Assembly: GCA_029245145.1 (NCBI GenBank)
Contig: JAQWPY010000011.1
Coordinates: 1 to 33,599 of the forward strand
Length of the DNA stretch: 33,599 nucleotides
Direction: 5' to 3'
From: Pirellulales bacterium
GTDB lineage: Bacteria > Planctomycetota > Planctomycetia > Pirellulales > UBA7805
Numbering within the stretch: position 1 is the first letter of the stretch; each line of letters starts with the position of its first letter. The position numbers were made by a program, and so were the translations under genes. Below are positions 16,845-24,761 of the stretch, piece after piece. Below the pieces are notes generated by a model that had not been told where the DNA came from, did no database searches, and saw only the letters and a list, made by a program, of their open reading frames with translations.

Positions 16845-18764
16845 ATGAGTGACGAAATCGGACATTATTGCGGAATCGCTCTCATTCGGCTGAAAAAACC
16901 CCTCTCATACTACGCGGAAAAGTATGGTTCGCCACTTTGGGGATTCAATCGCCTGTTTTTACTCATGGAGAAACAACACAACCGTGGCCACGATGGCGCG
17001 GGAATTGGCTCTATGAAACTCAACATGCCCCCCGGAGAGGCCTTCATGTTTCGCGAGCGCAGCACCAGCTCGAAGGCACTCACGGAGATATTTGGTGGGC
17101 AGCATGCCAAATTCAATGATCTACTCGACTCGGGAACCGTGTCTCAAGATACTCCAGAGACAATCAAGCAGCACTTTGACTACGGGGGAGAAGTGCTTCT
17201 TGGACACTTGCGATACGGAACTTTTGGAGCTTATGGCGCAACTACCTGCCATCCATATTTCCGTAAAAGTAACTGGCCCGGTAAAAATCTGATGATTGCC
17301 GGCAACTTCAACCTTACGAATGTCGACGAATTAAATACAAAATTAGTCGAGCGCGGGCAACATCCGGTTTTCGATACCGACACACAGGCTATTTTAGAAG
17401 AGACGGGATACCATCTCGATGTGCAAAATGACCAGCTGAGTTCAGAGGCTCAATCACACGGTATTGCAGGTAACCAACAGGCTCAGTGGATCGCAGACCG
17501 CATTGACCTAGCAAAGATTTTTCGTCAGGCGGCCGCTCATTGGGATGGAGGTTATGCGCTCATCGGGATCGCAGGAAACGGAGATGCGTTTGCTTTACGA
17601 GACCCTCTCGGAATTCGACCAGCGTACTACATTGACGATGACGAATTGGTGGCCTGTGCCTCAGAACGGGCGCCACTCCTGACTGTCTTCGACAAGGAAA
17701 TTGAAGACGTGAAGGAAATCGATCCTGGTCATGCCCTGGTGATCAGGGCAAATGGAGATGTGCTTAACACCCCCTATGCAGAGAATCCTGGCAACAAAAA
17801 AGCCTGTTCTTTTGAGCGAATTTATTTTTCGCGGGGCAATGATCCAGACATATACAAGGAGCGCAAGGCGCTGGGAGCAATGCTTGTCCCACAGGTACTC
17901 GAGTCGGTGGGGAAAGATTTCTCCAGGAGTGTTTTTAGCTACGTGCCGAACACCGCTGAGAGTGCCTATTATGGATTCTTAGAAGAACTACGCATGGTAA
18001 GGCGGGCAGAAGTCAAACAATGCCTAATGGAAGCATACAAAAAGGGCGAGCTTAACGACGACCTCATTAACGATTTGGTAATGGACAATTGGCCCAAGGG
18101 AGAAAAAATTGCGAATAAGGATATCAAACTGCGAACCTTTATCAGTCAGGAATCGGGGCGGGCACAACTTGTATCTCACGTTTATGACATCACATACGGA
18201 GTCGTTCGTGAAAAGGAAGACGCCCTAGTCTGTATCGATGATTCGATCGTGCGAGGTACGACGCTCAAACAGAGCATCTTAAAAATCCTCGGGCGATCTC
18301 GTCCACGCAAACTTGTCATCGCCTCCACCGCGCCCCAAATTCGGTATCCGGATTGTTATGGAATTGACATGTCCGAACTCGGTAAGTTTGTAGCGTTCGA
18401 GGCAGCTATCGCACTGATATACGAACGAGGTGAAGAGAGCCTGCTTGCCGAAGTGGCCGACCAGTGTAGAGAGGCGCTGAACAGCAGCAAACCATCATTA
18501 ACTAATCACGTGAAAAGCATTTACAAAAACTTTAAAGCCACAGAAATTTCTGCAAAGATCACCGAATTGGTCAGCCCCGAGTGTTTAAGGGATGTCGTCG
18601 AAATCGATGTGATATATCAGAATATAGAAAATTTACACAAGGCATTGCCCCACCATACGGGCGACTGGTATTTCACCGGAGACTACCCCACACCGGGTGG
18701 TTATCGTGTTGTCCACAACGCGTTTCTCAACTTCTATCAGAAAAGAAGTGGTCGAAGCTACTAA
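16845..18764 (+). CDS. Long-form amidophosphoribosyltransferase (PurF-like)
   Basis: Class II glutamine amidotransferase joined to a phosphoribosyltransferase domain; PurF makes phosphoribosylamine from PRPP and glutamine, the first step of purine synthesis. It has 639 residues, against about 470-500 for standard PurF. The nucleophile is Cys9 (HYCGIALIRL), after an 8-residue leader that would need removal. The glutaminase domain shows NRGHDGAG, GHLRYGTFG and AGNFNLTN. The PRPP loop CIDDSIVRGTT lies at about 462-472. Between them is KACSFERIYFSRG. From memory this matches the roughly 630-residue version found in Bacteroidetes and Planctomycetes, often beside a normal PurF. A promoter with a long leader precedes it. 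Chemistry is near certain; whether it serves purine synthesis or another route is open. Confidence 0.88.
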   Translation: MSDEIGHYCGIALIRLKKPLSYYAEKYGSPLWGFNRLFLLMEKQHNRGHDGAGIGSMKLNMPPGEAFMFRERSTSSKALTEIFGGQHAKFNDLLDSGTVSQDTPETIKQHFDYGGEVLLGHLRYGTFGAYGATTCHPYFRKSNWPGKNLMIAGNFNLTNVDELNTKLVERGQHPVFDTDTQAILEETGYHLDVQNDQLSSEAQSHGIAGNQQAQWIADRIDLAKIFRQAAAHWDGGYALIGIAGNGDAFALRDPLGIRPAYYIDDDELVACASERAPLLTVFDKEIEDVKEIDPGHALVIRANGDVLNTPYAENPGNKKACSFERIYFSRGNDPDIYKERKALGAMLVPQVLESVGKDFSRSVFSYVPNTAESAYYGFLEELRMVRRAEVKQCLMEAYKKGELNDDLINDLVMDNWPKGEKIANKDIKLRTFISQESGRAQLVSHVYDITYGVVREKEDALVCIDDSIVRGTTLKQSILKILGRSRPRKLVIASTAPQIRYPDCYGIDMSELGKFVAFEAAIALIYERGEESLLAEVADQCREALNSSKPSLTNHVKSIYKNFKATEISAKITELVSPECLRDVVEIDVIYQNIENLHKALPHHTGDWYFTGDYPTPGGYRVVHNAFLNFYQKRSGRSY

Positions 18765-18822
18765 CTTCAAGCAAGGCAAGCTGAACATTTGAAATGTCAG
18801 TAACAAACCGCCAGCCCATTGG

Positions 18823-19467
18823 CTAAACTCGGACAAACTCTGATCGATAAATCGGCTTGCCGCTCAATCGCATTCTGCGTTCGAAGTGCGTTTGATAATC
18901 GAGATCGTGTTCTGCTTCTTTTGGGCTTACTGGGTGAGGCCCCTGCAAACGCTCATCGCTCCCCAGGGCGGCCAAACCTGCTTCGTACGTCTCGGCAACA
19001 TCAGTCCAAAAATGTACGACGCCTTCGGGGATGAGGGTGCGCGTCAACTCCCGAACAAAATCGGGAGTCAAAAGTCGCCGTTTAGAGTGCCTCTTCTTCC
19101 ACCAGGGATCGGGGAAATAAATATGTATTCCGGACAGAGATGCATCCGGAAAATGATCAGAAAAAATTTGGCGGGCATCCGCATGCAATATTCTGGCATT
19201 GGTTAACGCAGCGCGGGCCAGTTTCGTCGCAGCGAATCGCGCATATTTCAATGAAATTTCGATGCCTAGATAATTTGTGCCCGGAATGGCACTCGCCTGC
19301 CGCTGCAAAAACAATCCTTTGCCCGTGCCTATCTCGACTTCCAAAGATTGGCGCAGAGGGAAAATATGTGCTTGGTCCCACGGTTGCGGAAGACACTGGG
19401 AAGATAACAGGTGTGCCGATACATCGAGTTCCAATTTCGACTTACCCAGGGATCGGCGTCCCATCAA
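18823..19467 (-). CDS. trmB: tRNA (guanine-N7-)-methyltransferase
   Basis: Methylates G46 of tRNA with S-adenosylmethionine. It has 214 residues, normal for TrmB. The SAM site is EVEIGTGKG (about 43-51), followed by NYLGIEISLKYA (about 65-76). The catalytic and tRNA-binding signature IYFPDPWWKKRHSKRR is at about 116-131. Two adjacent ATGs open the frame, and the first is used. It is on the - strand 75 nt after the FabZ-like gene and may be the last gene of a trpD-small protein-fabZ-trmB run. Convergent with the purF-like gene 58 nt away. Assignment is firm. Confidence 0.95.
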   Translation of the reverse strand: MMGRRSLGKSKLELDVSAHLLSSQCLPQPWDQAHIFPLRQSLEVEIGTGKGLFLQRQASAIPGTNYLGIEISLKYARFAATKLARAALTNARILHADARQIFSDHFPDASLSGIHIYFPDPWWKKRHSKRRLLTPDFVRELTRTLIPEGVVHFWTDVAETYEAGLAALGSDERLQGPHPVSPKEAEHDLDYQTHFERRMRLSGKPIYRSEFVRV

Positions 19468-19541
19468 ACGGCCTCGGATAATTGCAGAGTGATAGATCGT
19501 CGACTCTGTGCCTTCGATCCGTTATCTAGAAAAACAGCAAG

Positions 19542-20057
19542 CTAGCTGGGGCTCATCTCGCGAAGGGCGTCTGCAGGGAGAGGAATGCCCCGGATGGAGC
19601 CCTCGACCACAAGATTCTCATTCACAAACCCCATGAAGTCGCAAAGCACGAGGGCACCGCGGCGGGCTCGTTTCTGCTGACATTGAATCACCAGGCGATC
19701 CCCCGGACGGACTGCTCCACGAAAACGCACCCCATCCATGCCGCCGAATCCCATCATCTCACAACCCATCATGTCGTACTTCTGAACAAAATAGGATGCC
19801 AACTGGGCAGCCGCCTCACACATCAATACGCCCGGCATCAGCGGCAGGCCCGGCATGTGGCCTCGCACCCAAAAATCATCCATTGATGTATCCGCATAAC
19901 CCACGATCGATTTCGCATCGAAATCTTCGAAAACTACGGCCGTGAGTTGCTCGATCTCGTACCGCTGTGGATTGTACTTACGGATCAAATCGATGTCCGC
20001 AATGACATGGTCCACATCGTACTTCGAAAATGGAATGAGCGGCTCTTTGGTTGCCAC
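19542..20057 (-). CDS. FabZ-like 3-hydroxyacyl-ACP dehydratase
   Basis: Hot-dog fold dehydratase that removes water from 3-hydroxyacyl-ACP in fatty acid elongation. It has 171 residues. The active-site helix reads GHMPGLPLMPGVLMCEAAAQ with the catalytic pair H67 and E81, the 14-residue spacing of FabZ. The later GGMDGVRFRGAVRPGDRLVI matches the family beta strands. It starts at GTG 20057, one base after the stop of a 32-residue basic protein, so translation is probably coupled. It is slightly longer than E. coli FabZ (151) with an N-terminal extension. It could act in lipid A or a specialised acyl pathway rather than being the main FabZ; no acyl carrier or ketosynthase gene is adjacent. Confidence 0.88.
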   Translation of the reverse strand: MATKEPLIPFSKYDVDHVIADIDLIRKYNPQRYEIEQLTAVVFEDFDAKSIVGYADTSMDDFWVRGHMPGLPLMPGVLMCEAAAQLASYFVQKYDMMGCEMMGFGGMDGVRFRGAVRPGDRLVIQCQQKRARRGALVLCDFMGFVNENLVVEGSIRGIPLPADALREMSPS

Positions 20058-20058
20058 G

Positions 20059-20157
20059 TTATGTCTTTACCCTTCTCCGCTTCGACTTGCGGGCTTTGCT
20101 ATTTGCAGGCCGCTTGCCATGATTTGCTTTTTTCGCGACTCTTCCAGGTTTTGCCAT
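20059..20157 (-). CDS. Very basic 32-residue small protein
   Basis: Small open frame not resembling a family I can name. The product begins MAKPGRVAKKANHGKRPANS and ends KSKRRRVKT. It has 8 Lys, 6 Arg and no Asp or Glu, giving a net charge near +14. ATG 20157 is preceded by GGAG about 10 nt upstream. Its TAA is followed by one base and then the GTG of the FabZ-like gene, so the two are almost surely co-translated. Composition suggests binding to RNA or DNA, like small ribosomal or nucleoid proteins; that is inference. A long leader with three hairpins lies upstream. It is short enough to be missed by standard gene finders. It could be only a leader peptide for fabZ, but the ordered K/R-rich sequence argues for a real protein. 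Confidence 0.6.
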   Translation of the reverse strand: MAKPGRVAKKANHGKRPANSKARKSKRRRVKT

Positions 20158-20190
20158 CTGTCATCATCTCCGCATAAGACCAGAACAAAA

Positions 20191-20251
20191 GTATGGGAAC
20201 ACATACCGTGGGCTGTCTTGCCCATCGGGACGTCTTGGATTTTAGCGTCCC
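20191..20251 (-). promoter_or_regulatory. Three-hairpin segment in the leader of the basic small protein
   Basis: Inverted repeats in series: GTATG/CATAC (20191-20206, 6-nt loop), TGGGC/GCCCA (20209-20224, 6-nt loop) and GGGACG/CGTCCC (20227-20251, 13-nt loop). They lie 34-94 nt before ATG 20157, in the transcript of the small protein and fabZ if the promoter lies further upstream. No T-run follows, so this is not a plain terminator. Confidence 0.35.
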
Positions 20252-20431
20252 TGCCTCAAACCCTGATTTTAACAGTCGCGGGAACCCAGGAAAAGATCGG
20301 GGGAAAACGAAGTGGAATTCCATTTTCTGTTCCCGTCCCTCCTCTCGGCTCAGGAAATGCTGTTGCTTTCACCTCTGCATAGGACCACGATCCCACGCGG
20401 CGTGATACGGGAGAAACCCGCCAATTCTCCC

Positions 20432-21442
20432 TCAAACAGCGGTTAATTCTTTTAAACGTGCAACCTTTTCGGCAGCCGATCCGGTGTCGATCGCCTCCGC
20501 GGCCAGGGTACGACACGTGGATAGCGTGAGATCGGGATCTGCCACCCAAAGCGCTGCCGCAGCGTTGAGAATGACAATATCGCGTGCCGGTCCCGGCTCC
20601 CCCGAGAGGACTCGACGAACCATCTCTGCGCTCTGCTCCGCATCTTCCACCCGCAACAATTCCAGATCGTGTCGCGCGATGCCGAATTCTTCAGGTGTCC
20701 ACTGAAATTCAGAGATCTGCCCCTCGGTAATCATCAGTACGTTGGTCGGTCCGGTCAGTGTCACTTCATCCAACCCATCGGCCCCGGTCACAATAAGGGC
20801 TCTCTCAGTTCCCAATCCACTCAAGGCGTCGGCGAGCAGAGGTCTTAGCTCTTGCTTACCCACGCCGAGAAGTTGGAAAGGCGCACCTGCCGGATTACAA
20901 AGTGGTCCAAGGAGATTGAAAATTGTGGGGAATTCTAACTCTTTGCGCACCGGTGCCACATGCTTCATTGCCGGATGCAACATCGGTGCGAAACAAAAAC
21001 AAATACCGACTTGCTCCAGACATCGTTCGACGACGGAGACCGGCGGATCGATACAAACGCCGAGCGCTGCCAGTACATCGGCCGAACCTGTCTTGCTTGT
21101 GATGCTGCGATTGCCGTGTTTTGCCACTGGCCTTCCCGCCCCTGCGACGACAAATGCTGCAGCAGTACTGATATTGAATGTTGCCGACCCATCACCGCCG
21201 GTACCACACGTGTCGATCAGACCGTCTCGTCGCGACTGAATAGGGGTCATGTTACTCCGCATCGCAGACGCGGCGCCCACTACCTCGTCCACCGTTTCGC
21301 CACGTGTATGCAGAGCGGTCAGAAAGACCGCAACCTGTTGATGCGACCATTCGCCCTGCATCATGCTGTTAATCGCCTGATCCATTTCCTCGCGCCCGAG
21401 AAACTCCCCCGAGACAACGCGGCCCACAAGTTGATCAATCAT
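20432..21442 (-). CDS. trpD: Anthranilate phosphoribosyltransferase
   Basis: Joins anthranilate to PRPP in tryptophan synthesis. From ATG 21442 it has 336 residues, the usual length. AAAGGG precedes the ATG by 6 nt, so the longer frame to a TTG at 21655 is rejected; it would add 71 residues with no family match. Motifs: DTCGTGGDG (about 77-85, PRPP diphosphate loop) and VAKHGNRSITSKTGSADVL (106-124, PRPP and anthranilate binding). No other trp genes are adjacent, so the pathway is scattered. A 7-bp hairpin lies in the leader at 21464-21482, and a TACAAT at 21513-21508 (- strand) may be the -10 element. Divergent from the nucleoside hydrolase-like gene. Confidence 0.95.
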   Translation of the reverse strand: MIDQLVGRVVSGEFLGREEMDQAINSMMQGEWSHQQVAVFLTALHTRGETVDEVVGAASAMRSNMTPIQSRRDGLIDTCGTGGDGSATFNISTAAAFVVAGAGRPVAKHGNRSITSKTGSADVLAALGVCIDPPVSVVERCLEQVGICFCFAPMLHPAMKHVAPVRKELEFPTIFNLLGPLCNPAGAPFQLLGVGKQELRPLLADALSGLGTERALIVTGADGLDEVTLTGPTNVLMITEGQISEFQWTPEEFGIARHDLELLRVEDAEQSAEMVRRVLSGEPGPARDIVILNAAAALWVADPDLTLSTCRTLAAEAIDTGSAAEKVARLKELTAV

Positions 21443-21463
21443 GTCACACCCTTTTATCACGTT

Positions 21464-21482
21464 GCGTGCGCGGAACGCACGC
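21464..21482 (-). promoter_or_regulatory. Hairpin in the trpD leader
   Basis: GCGTGCG/CGCACGC with a 5-nt loop, ending 21 nt before ATG 21442 and just upstream of the ribosome binding site. If TACAAT at 21513-21508 is the -10, the hairpin occupies roughly the 15th to 35th base of the mRNA. Confidence 0.35.
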
Positions 21483-21560
21483 GCCAAAAAGTCTCTCTTG
21501 TGGAATGATTGTAATGCGCTGCGGACCATAGGTAAGGTGTTGAGGGGCGACTGGCTCCTC

Positions 21561-21589
21561 TTGTGATTCAAGTGGCTGCTCCCTAGAAT
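21561..21589 (+). promoter_or_regulatory. Candidate promoter for the nucleoside hydrolase-like gene
   Basis: TTGTGA (21561-21566), exactly 17 nt, TAGAAT (21584-21589). Predicted start near 21596, about 59 nt before ATG 21655. Confidence 0.45.
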
Positions 21590-21654
21590 CTGCTTCATTC
21601 GGGACGATTTGCTGCCCGCGTACCACAAATCTGCGGAATGGAACCGGGGATTCA

Positions 21655-22584
21655 ATGCCCAAGAAGGTCATTCTTGATGTCGATCCGCATATCGATGCGG
21701 CTCTCGCTCTTGCACTTGCGCTTTTCGATCCCGAACTCGAGGTGGTTGCCGTCACCGCGACGGCAGGCTGTGTCGATGCAGCCCAGGCGACGCGTAACGT
21801 ACAAGCAATCATCGAGCAACTCGACCCACCGCGCCTTCCGAGAATCGGTGTGGCGGGAGAAGTCGAGAGCGGCTACCTGGGAGATCTCCACCATCTCTAT
21901 GGAAAAGATGGACTAGGCGGAACCTCGTTAGCGGTTTCGGAACTCCATCACCGCCATCCGGCAGACAAGGTGATCTGTGAGGAAATACGAAAAGCCCCCA
22001 ATGAAGTCGCAATTGTCGCTCTGGGGCCTTTGACCAACTTGGCGTTAGCCCTCACGCGGGAACCGGACCTGGAAGGATCGATCGGTGAAATTTATATCCG
22101 GGGTGGCAGCATCGTGGGAGGCGATGTGACTTCCGCGGCCGAATTCAACATTTACTGTGATCCTCGTGCTGCCCGCCAGATTTTTCACTCAGCAACCACA
22201 AAAACGCTGATTCCTCTCGATGTGACTCAGCAGATGGTCATGACGTACGACCAATTGGATGAAATCTCCGATATAACGACAAATTGCGGTCAGCTTCTCT
22301 CGACCCTTCTACCGTTTATCTTTCGTTCGTATCGCGCCGTCTGGGGACTCGAGGGCATTCACTTACCGAGCGCTGTGGCGATTGCCATCATCTTGCACCC
22401 GGAACTTTTCACGAGAAAGTCTCTCTATGGAGACGTGGAATCATCAGGAGACCTGACATTCGGCTCAACGATTTTTGATTGCCGCCTCCACCCGGACAAC
22501 CAACCGAACATGGAAGTGGTTACCGACATCGATGTCACTGCAACCATGGATTACATTCTTCGGGGCTTGGCAAGTGCGACTTAG
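21655..22584 (+). CDS. Inosine-uridine nucleoside hydrolase-family protein with altered metal site
   Basis: Member of the family that splits nucleosides to base and ribose using a bound calcium. It has 309 residues. Family parts present: D8, D10 and D14 in ILDVDPHIDAAL, GPLTN (124-128), AEFN (162-165, ribose pocket) and LDVT (188-191). The usual N-terminal motif is DxDPGxDD; here the glycine is His12 and the last aspartate, a calcium ligand, is Ala15. The C-terminal calcium ligand, usually the Asp of an HD pair, is Leu237 (GIHLPSAV). So two calcium ligands seem lost while the ribose pocket is kept. It may be inactive, use another metal, or act as a binder. The ATG follows CGGGGATTCA. Fold assignment is firm; activity is doubtful. 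Confidence 0.88.
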   Translation: MPKKVILDVDPHIDAALALALALFDPELEVVAVTATAGCVDAAQATRNVQAIIEQLDPPRLPRIGVAGEVESGYLGDLHHLYGKDGLGGTSLAVSELHHRHPADKVICEEIRKAPNEVAIVALGPLTNLALALTREPDLEGSIGEIYIRGGSIVGGDVTSAAEFNIYCDPRAARQIFHSATTKTLIPLDVTQQMVMTYDQLDEISDITTNCGQLLSTLLPFIFRSYRAVWGLEGIHLPSAVAIAIILHPELFTRKSLYGDVESSGDLTFGSTIFDCRLHPDNQPNMEVVTDIDVTATMDYILRGLASAT

Positions 22585-22611
22585 TGAAAGCCTGCAACTG
22601 CGCCAGAAATC

Positions 22612-23757
22612 TCAACGGACGCTGTCCTCGAGTGGCCCCACCGTCACGGTTAATTCGGCTAACTGACCGTCGCGGAAGACGAGCATCGGCACCGGATTCC
22701 CTACGGGAGTCATGCTCACCTGATTGACCAGGTGTGCATCGCTATCGATCCAAGTTCCGTTGAATCGCAGGATCACATCACCGGCACGTACTCTGGCACG
22801 CGCTGCTGCCGAATTTGCCGTGATTCCCGTCACTTTGGCCCCGCGCGCCGTTTCGAGTCCCAAACGGACTGCCGCATCGTGACTGAATCGCGAATCGAGA
22901 CTGACGCCAAGAAATCCCCGGGCGACACTCCCCTTGTCGATCAATTGTTCAGCGACGTTCATCGCCATATTGATCGGGATAGCGAACCCGACCCCTTCAT
23001 TTCTTCCCGAAGTACTTGCAATTGCGGTATTCACCCCGACCACTTCGCCTTTGAGGTTTACCAACGGCCCCCCGCTATTGCCGGGGTTAATCGAAGCGTC
23101 GATCTGCAAAAAATCCTGGTATGTGACTCCATCCGTTGCCAATTCAAGATCGCGACGTCCCTTGGCACTGACAATCCCGTGCGTCACCGAATGATTCAAA
23201 CCAAATGGGCTGCCGATGGCGAGAATGTAGTCTCCAATTTCCAACTGCGCACTGTCCCCGATCCTTGCTGCGGTCAGTCGATCTGTATCCAATTCGAGTA
23301 CTGCAATGTCGGTGCCCGCATCGACCCGGATACTCGTGGGACGCAGTTCCCGACCGTCCGAAAGACGAATGGTTAATTCGTCGGCATCGGCATATCGAAC
23401 GAGGTGACGATTAGAGAGAACAAAAAATTTACCGCCTCTTTTGAAAATGACGCCCGAACCGGTCTCATCGGGTTGGCGATTTCTCCGCGAGCCTCCTGCG
23501 TTGATCTCAATATGGACGACGGTGGGTCGCACCACTTTAACGATCTTTTTTAGCAGGCTGATCTGCTTGGCCAGAACTTGTGTCTCCTCGGAAATTTCGC
23601 GATAGATCTGATTTCGCTTCGAATCGGTCATCGCGGGAGGCCGCACCTGAGAAAACGCCGCTTTGACGAAAATCAAAGAGAAGAAGCATAAAAGCGCAAG
23701 GGCGGTTGGCAAGACAGGAGAAGAGGTTAACTGACGGCGTGCTTCCTGCTGCACCAT
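22612..23757 (-). CDS. HtrA/Deg-like serine protease with PDZ domain
   Basis: Envelope protease or chaperone of the HtrA family, which handles misfolded exported proteins. From ATG 23757 it has 381 residues; AAGGA lies 8 nt upstream, and the longer GTG form to 23802 is less likely. A hydrophobic signal or anchor lies at about 14-36. The trypsin-like domain has H118 in LSNRHLV, D150 in GTDIAVL and S228 in NPGNSGGPLV, so the triad is complete. One PDZ domain follows (about 285-375, starting near GFLGVSLD). A short helical, charged segment (about 45-75) precedes the protease and could aid oligomer assembly. Single-PDZ layout is closer to DegS than to DegP. It is monocistronic by appearance. Confidence 0.92.
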   Translation of the reverse strand: MVQQEARRQLTSSPVLPTALALLCFFSLIFVKAAFSQVRPPAMTDSKRNQIYREISEETQVLAKQISLLKKIVKVVRPTVVHIEINAGGSRRNRQPDETGSGVIFKRGGKFFVLSNRHLVRYADADELTIRLSDGRELRPTSIRVDAGTDIAVLELDTDRLTAARIGDSAQLEIGDYILAIGSPFGLNHSVTHGIVSAKGRRDLELATDGVTYQDFLQIDASINPGNSGGPLVNLKGEVVGVNTAIASTSGRNEGVGFAIPINMAMNVAEQLIDKGSVARGFLGVSLDSRFSHDAAVRLGLETARGAKVTGITANSAAARARVRAGDVILRFNGTWIDSDAHLVNQVSMTPVGNPVPMLVFRDGQLAELTVTVGPLEDSVR

Positions 23758-23871
23758 GGGAACTATCCTTGACGGCTTTTTCAACGCTTCAGACGGGACC
23801 ACACGGATTGCGCTGCTTACTGACAGTCTCTACCACACGCGGCCACTGCAAATCGAATCGGCAGCGAGCGA

Positions 23872-24321
23872 TCAGGAAACATCCATCTCAATGTCACCGA
23901 TCGTCACATCCTTATCTGAACCGGAGTCGAGTACGCGACTCCAATCAGCATCACCCGCACCCTCGAGTCGGCCTTCTTCTGCTAGCCGCTGACACTCAAT
24001 ACAAGTGGTCGCGTAAGGCAACGCCTTGAGTCTCGCAAGTGGAATCTTTTTGTTGCAGTGCTCACAAAGTCCATAGGTGCCGTCGCGCATTTGCTCGAGC
24101 GCTTTTTCAATGCTACCTAATTCACGACTTTCCACCTCTGCCAGTTGGGAGTTGATCTCACCCTGCGCAGAGTCGAGGGCAGCATCAATCACATCTCCGC
24201 TCCCCTGCTGCTGCTGGAGATCGGACAGCAGGCTCAAGTCACCTGCCAGAGCTCGACGGAGTGCATCTCGACGAACGACCAGAACATCTCGCATCCGAAG
24301 AATTTCGTCTTTTCGCGCCAT
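23872..24321 (-). CDS. DksA/TraR-family zinc-finger protein
   Basis: RNA polymerase-binding regulator of the DksA type, which works with ppGpp in the stringent response. From ATG 24321 it has 149 residues; a GGAAGGA purine run lies about 10 nt upstream, and a longer frame to 24399 adds only an Arg/Ser-rich stretch. An N-terminal coiled-coil hairpin carries at its tip DVIDAA, matching the DxxDxA motif that DksA needs for function. The four-cysteine zinc finger is CEHC-17 residues-CIEC. The acidic C-terminal tail is extended compared with TraR. The tip motif favours true DksA-like action over a CarD or TraR stub. Upstream lies a 440-base noncoding stretch. Confidence 0.9.
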   Translation of the reverse strand: MARKDEILRMRDVLVVRRDALRRALAGDLSLLSDLQQQQGSGDVIDAALDSAQGEINSQLAEVESRELGSIEKALEQMRDGTYGLCEHCNKKIPLARLKALPYATTCIECQRLAEEGRLEGAGDADWSRVLDSGSDKDVTIGDIEMDVS

Positions 24322-24761
24322 GGTGTGCTTTTCCTTCCAGCTGCAAAGACTGCTTCGCCCGCGAAAAGGACTTCGCGAACGCCTTCCTATAGTACGCAAC
24401 AGCCCCTTCCGAGGTTATTCGCTCTGCCCAGCGGATCAGCCCCCGGCAGGAACTGATAAGTCACAAATCGTTGTATGAAAACGTGTTAAGTTACTTGACC
24501 AGGGCCCGCTCAGCGGCCCCCGTCAAAGCCCTGACCATCACCGGACACACGCAGGACGTACATCGGCCCCGATTTGAAGCGCGGGCTTCGCCTTCGAATA
24601 ATCGACACATTGAGCCCAGACATACACTCGTTTTTCAGAAGAAGGCCATTTCGTGGCTGCAACCGGGTGAAGACCGACAAAATGGGTGCCGCAGAGAAAA
24701 CGGTAAACGAATGATGGCCCTGCTAGCCCGGGCACCCGGCCTGAAAAACACGGGATAGTGA
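24322..24761. other. 440-base region without a credible gene
   Basis: Lies between the DksA-like gene and the isomerase-like gene, both on the - strand. It contains a two-tier hairpin at 24495-24526 and a small GAAGC/GCTTC hairpin at 24576-24589. Frames on both strands here have no family features, and no clear promoter was found. Confidence 0.4.
24495..24526. other. Two-tier inverted repeat
   Basis: Outer stem TTGAC/GTCAA and inner stem GGGCC/GGCCC separated by 2-by-2 mismatches, with an 8-nt loop. No T-run follows on either strand, so it is not a standard terminator. Confidence 0.4.

Noticed and set aside
18777-18840. Inverted repeats between the purF-like gene and trmB as terminators
   Set aside because: Stems are short or bulged and are not followed by a T-run.
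21443-21655. 71-residue N-terminal extension of trpD
   Set aside because: It exceeds family length, and AAAGGG marks ATG 21442.
24471-24758. 95-codon + strand frame in the 440-base gap
   Set aside because: Composition is erratic, there is no ribosome site and no motif; it spans the two-tier hairpin.
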